DNA from: Actinobacteria bacterium UBA3120
GTDB lineage: Bacteria; Actinomycetota; Actinomycetes; S36-B12
Direction: 5' to 3'
NCBI GenBank assembly: GCA_002365735.1
Contig: DEZY01000010.1
Span: 1 to 15,607, forward strand
Length of the DNA: 15,607 nt
Shown: piece by piece, positions 15,255 to 15,607 of the stretch
Numbering within the stretch: position 1 is the first letter of the stretch
Layout of the letters: every line of letters starts with the position of its first letter
The notes under the pieces: generated by a model
What the model was told of the DNA's origin: nothing
Database searches by the model: none
Seen by the model: the letters and a program-made list of their open reading frames with translations, nothing else
Position numbers and translations under genes: made by a program

Positions 15255-15607
15255 AGTGTAGTGGGTGAAACATTTGAAGCGGATCGCGCACTCGTGACGG
15301 CACCAATTTCCGTGCTGCAAGACGAAGATATTCACTTCGAACCCCTGCTCCCTTTAGATAAGAGGAAAGAAATCATGAGGGAGCGGATGCCTGGTGGACC
15401 CAAGGTTTTTCTGCGGTTTTCACAGCGCTTCTATCCGGACCTCATTTACGTAGGTCGTTTTCTTCAAGGCGGTGTTCTCAACGAATGCGGCTACTACGAT
15501 GCTGCGCTTGGAAAGAAAAGTGCTTGTAACGTCCTGGGATTATTCACCCAGAGAGCGAAAGCGGAGCGTGACGCGGCAATAGTCGAGGTGGCCAGGGACG
15601 GGATCGA
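15255..15607 (+). pseudogene. 5'-truncated flavin amine oxidase (runs off the right edge)
   Basis: Just after a TGA at 15252-15254 the frame stays open to the end of the window and reads like the substrate-domain half of a FAD-dependent amine oxidase (monoamine/polyamine oxidase family). Recognisable stretches are FEADRALVTAPISVLQDEDI, then FEPLLPLDKRKEIM, PGGPKVFLRFSQRFYPD, CGYYDAALGKKSACNVLGLF and TQRAKAERDA. Intact enzymes are about 430-480 residues and begin with a GxGxxG FAD-binding fold. That half, roughly 200 residues, is absent, because the sequence to the left is the divergent secreted-protein gene. GTG 15261 or ATG 15375 could serve as starts but lack good ribosome-binding sites and would give a protein unable to bind FAD normally. 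Hence it is called a truncated pseudogene, although the 3' end is not visible. Intact enzymes oxidatively deaminate primary amines or polyamines. Confidence 0.75.

Noticed and set aside
14711-15268. 185-codon open frame on the + strand
   Set aside because: It is antisense to the secreted-protein gene. The product is His/Cys/Arg-rich with no domain pattern, whereas the minus frame has a signal peptide and beta modules.
1-15607. CRISPR array, tRNA/rRNA genes, riboswitches, prophage or defence modules
   Set aside because: I saw no regularly spaced repeats, no recognisable structured RNA, and no nuclease, helicase or toxin-antitoxin signatures on either strand.

Overview
The window looks like part of a bacterial chromosome of moderate GC content, most likely from an actinobacterium. 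This is an inference. It rests on the lipobox-bearing secreted proteins with acidic linkers, the style of the VOC and Ig-like proteins, the YghZ-type reductase beside a Gfo/Idh/MocA dehydrogenase, and a terminator hairpin without a U-tract. No rRNA or tRNA is present to settle it, and an alphaproteobacterial origin is not excluded.

The left half (about 1-8002) is a choline/glycine betaine locus on the + strand. It opens with gene remnants: a possible isochorismatase-family remnant on the minus strand, and a collapsed trimethylamine/glycine betaine methyltransferase (MttB superfamily) pseudogene ending at 591. A tightly packed operon follows: choline dehydrogenase (betA), betaine aldehyde dehydrogenase (betB), and an ABC importer made of an ATPase (proV-like), one polypeptide carrying two fused ProW-type permease domains, and an OpuAC-type binding lipoprotein. 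A perfect 16-bp hairpin closes it. A second perfect 8-bp hairpin sits between the permease and binding-protein genes. Together the products would import a quaternary amine and oxidise choline to glycine betaine. The dead methyltransferase suggests the ancestor could also demethylate the product.

The middle (8003-12002) is mosaic. It holds a truncated VOC-family gene, a tiny acidic lipoprotein, a convergent lipoprotein with a gluzincin metallopeptidase signature (HExxH plus a downstream WxxEG), and a transposase C-terminal remnant with an internal stop. It also has an intact two-gene unit: a 50-codon DUF5993-like membrane peptide overlapping a DsbB-family thiol oxidoreductase gene by 7 nt.

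The right part (12003-15607) reads mostly on the minus strand. A YghZ-type aldo/keto reductase and a Gfo/Idh/MocA oxidoreductase form a two-gene operon. Beyond them is a secreted two-module Ig-like protein. At the right edge, head to head with that gene, is the C-terminal part of a flavin amine oxidase whose N-terminal FAD-binding half is missing.

I found no clear evidence of a wholly new system. The strongest points are the decayed methylamine-catabolism genes framing the betaine operon, the fused permease, the DUF5993-DsbB overlap, and several breakpoints.
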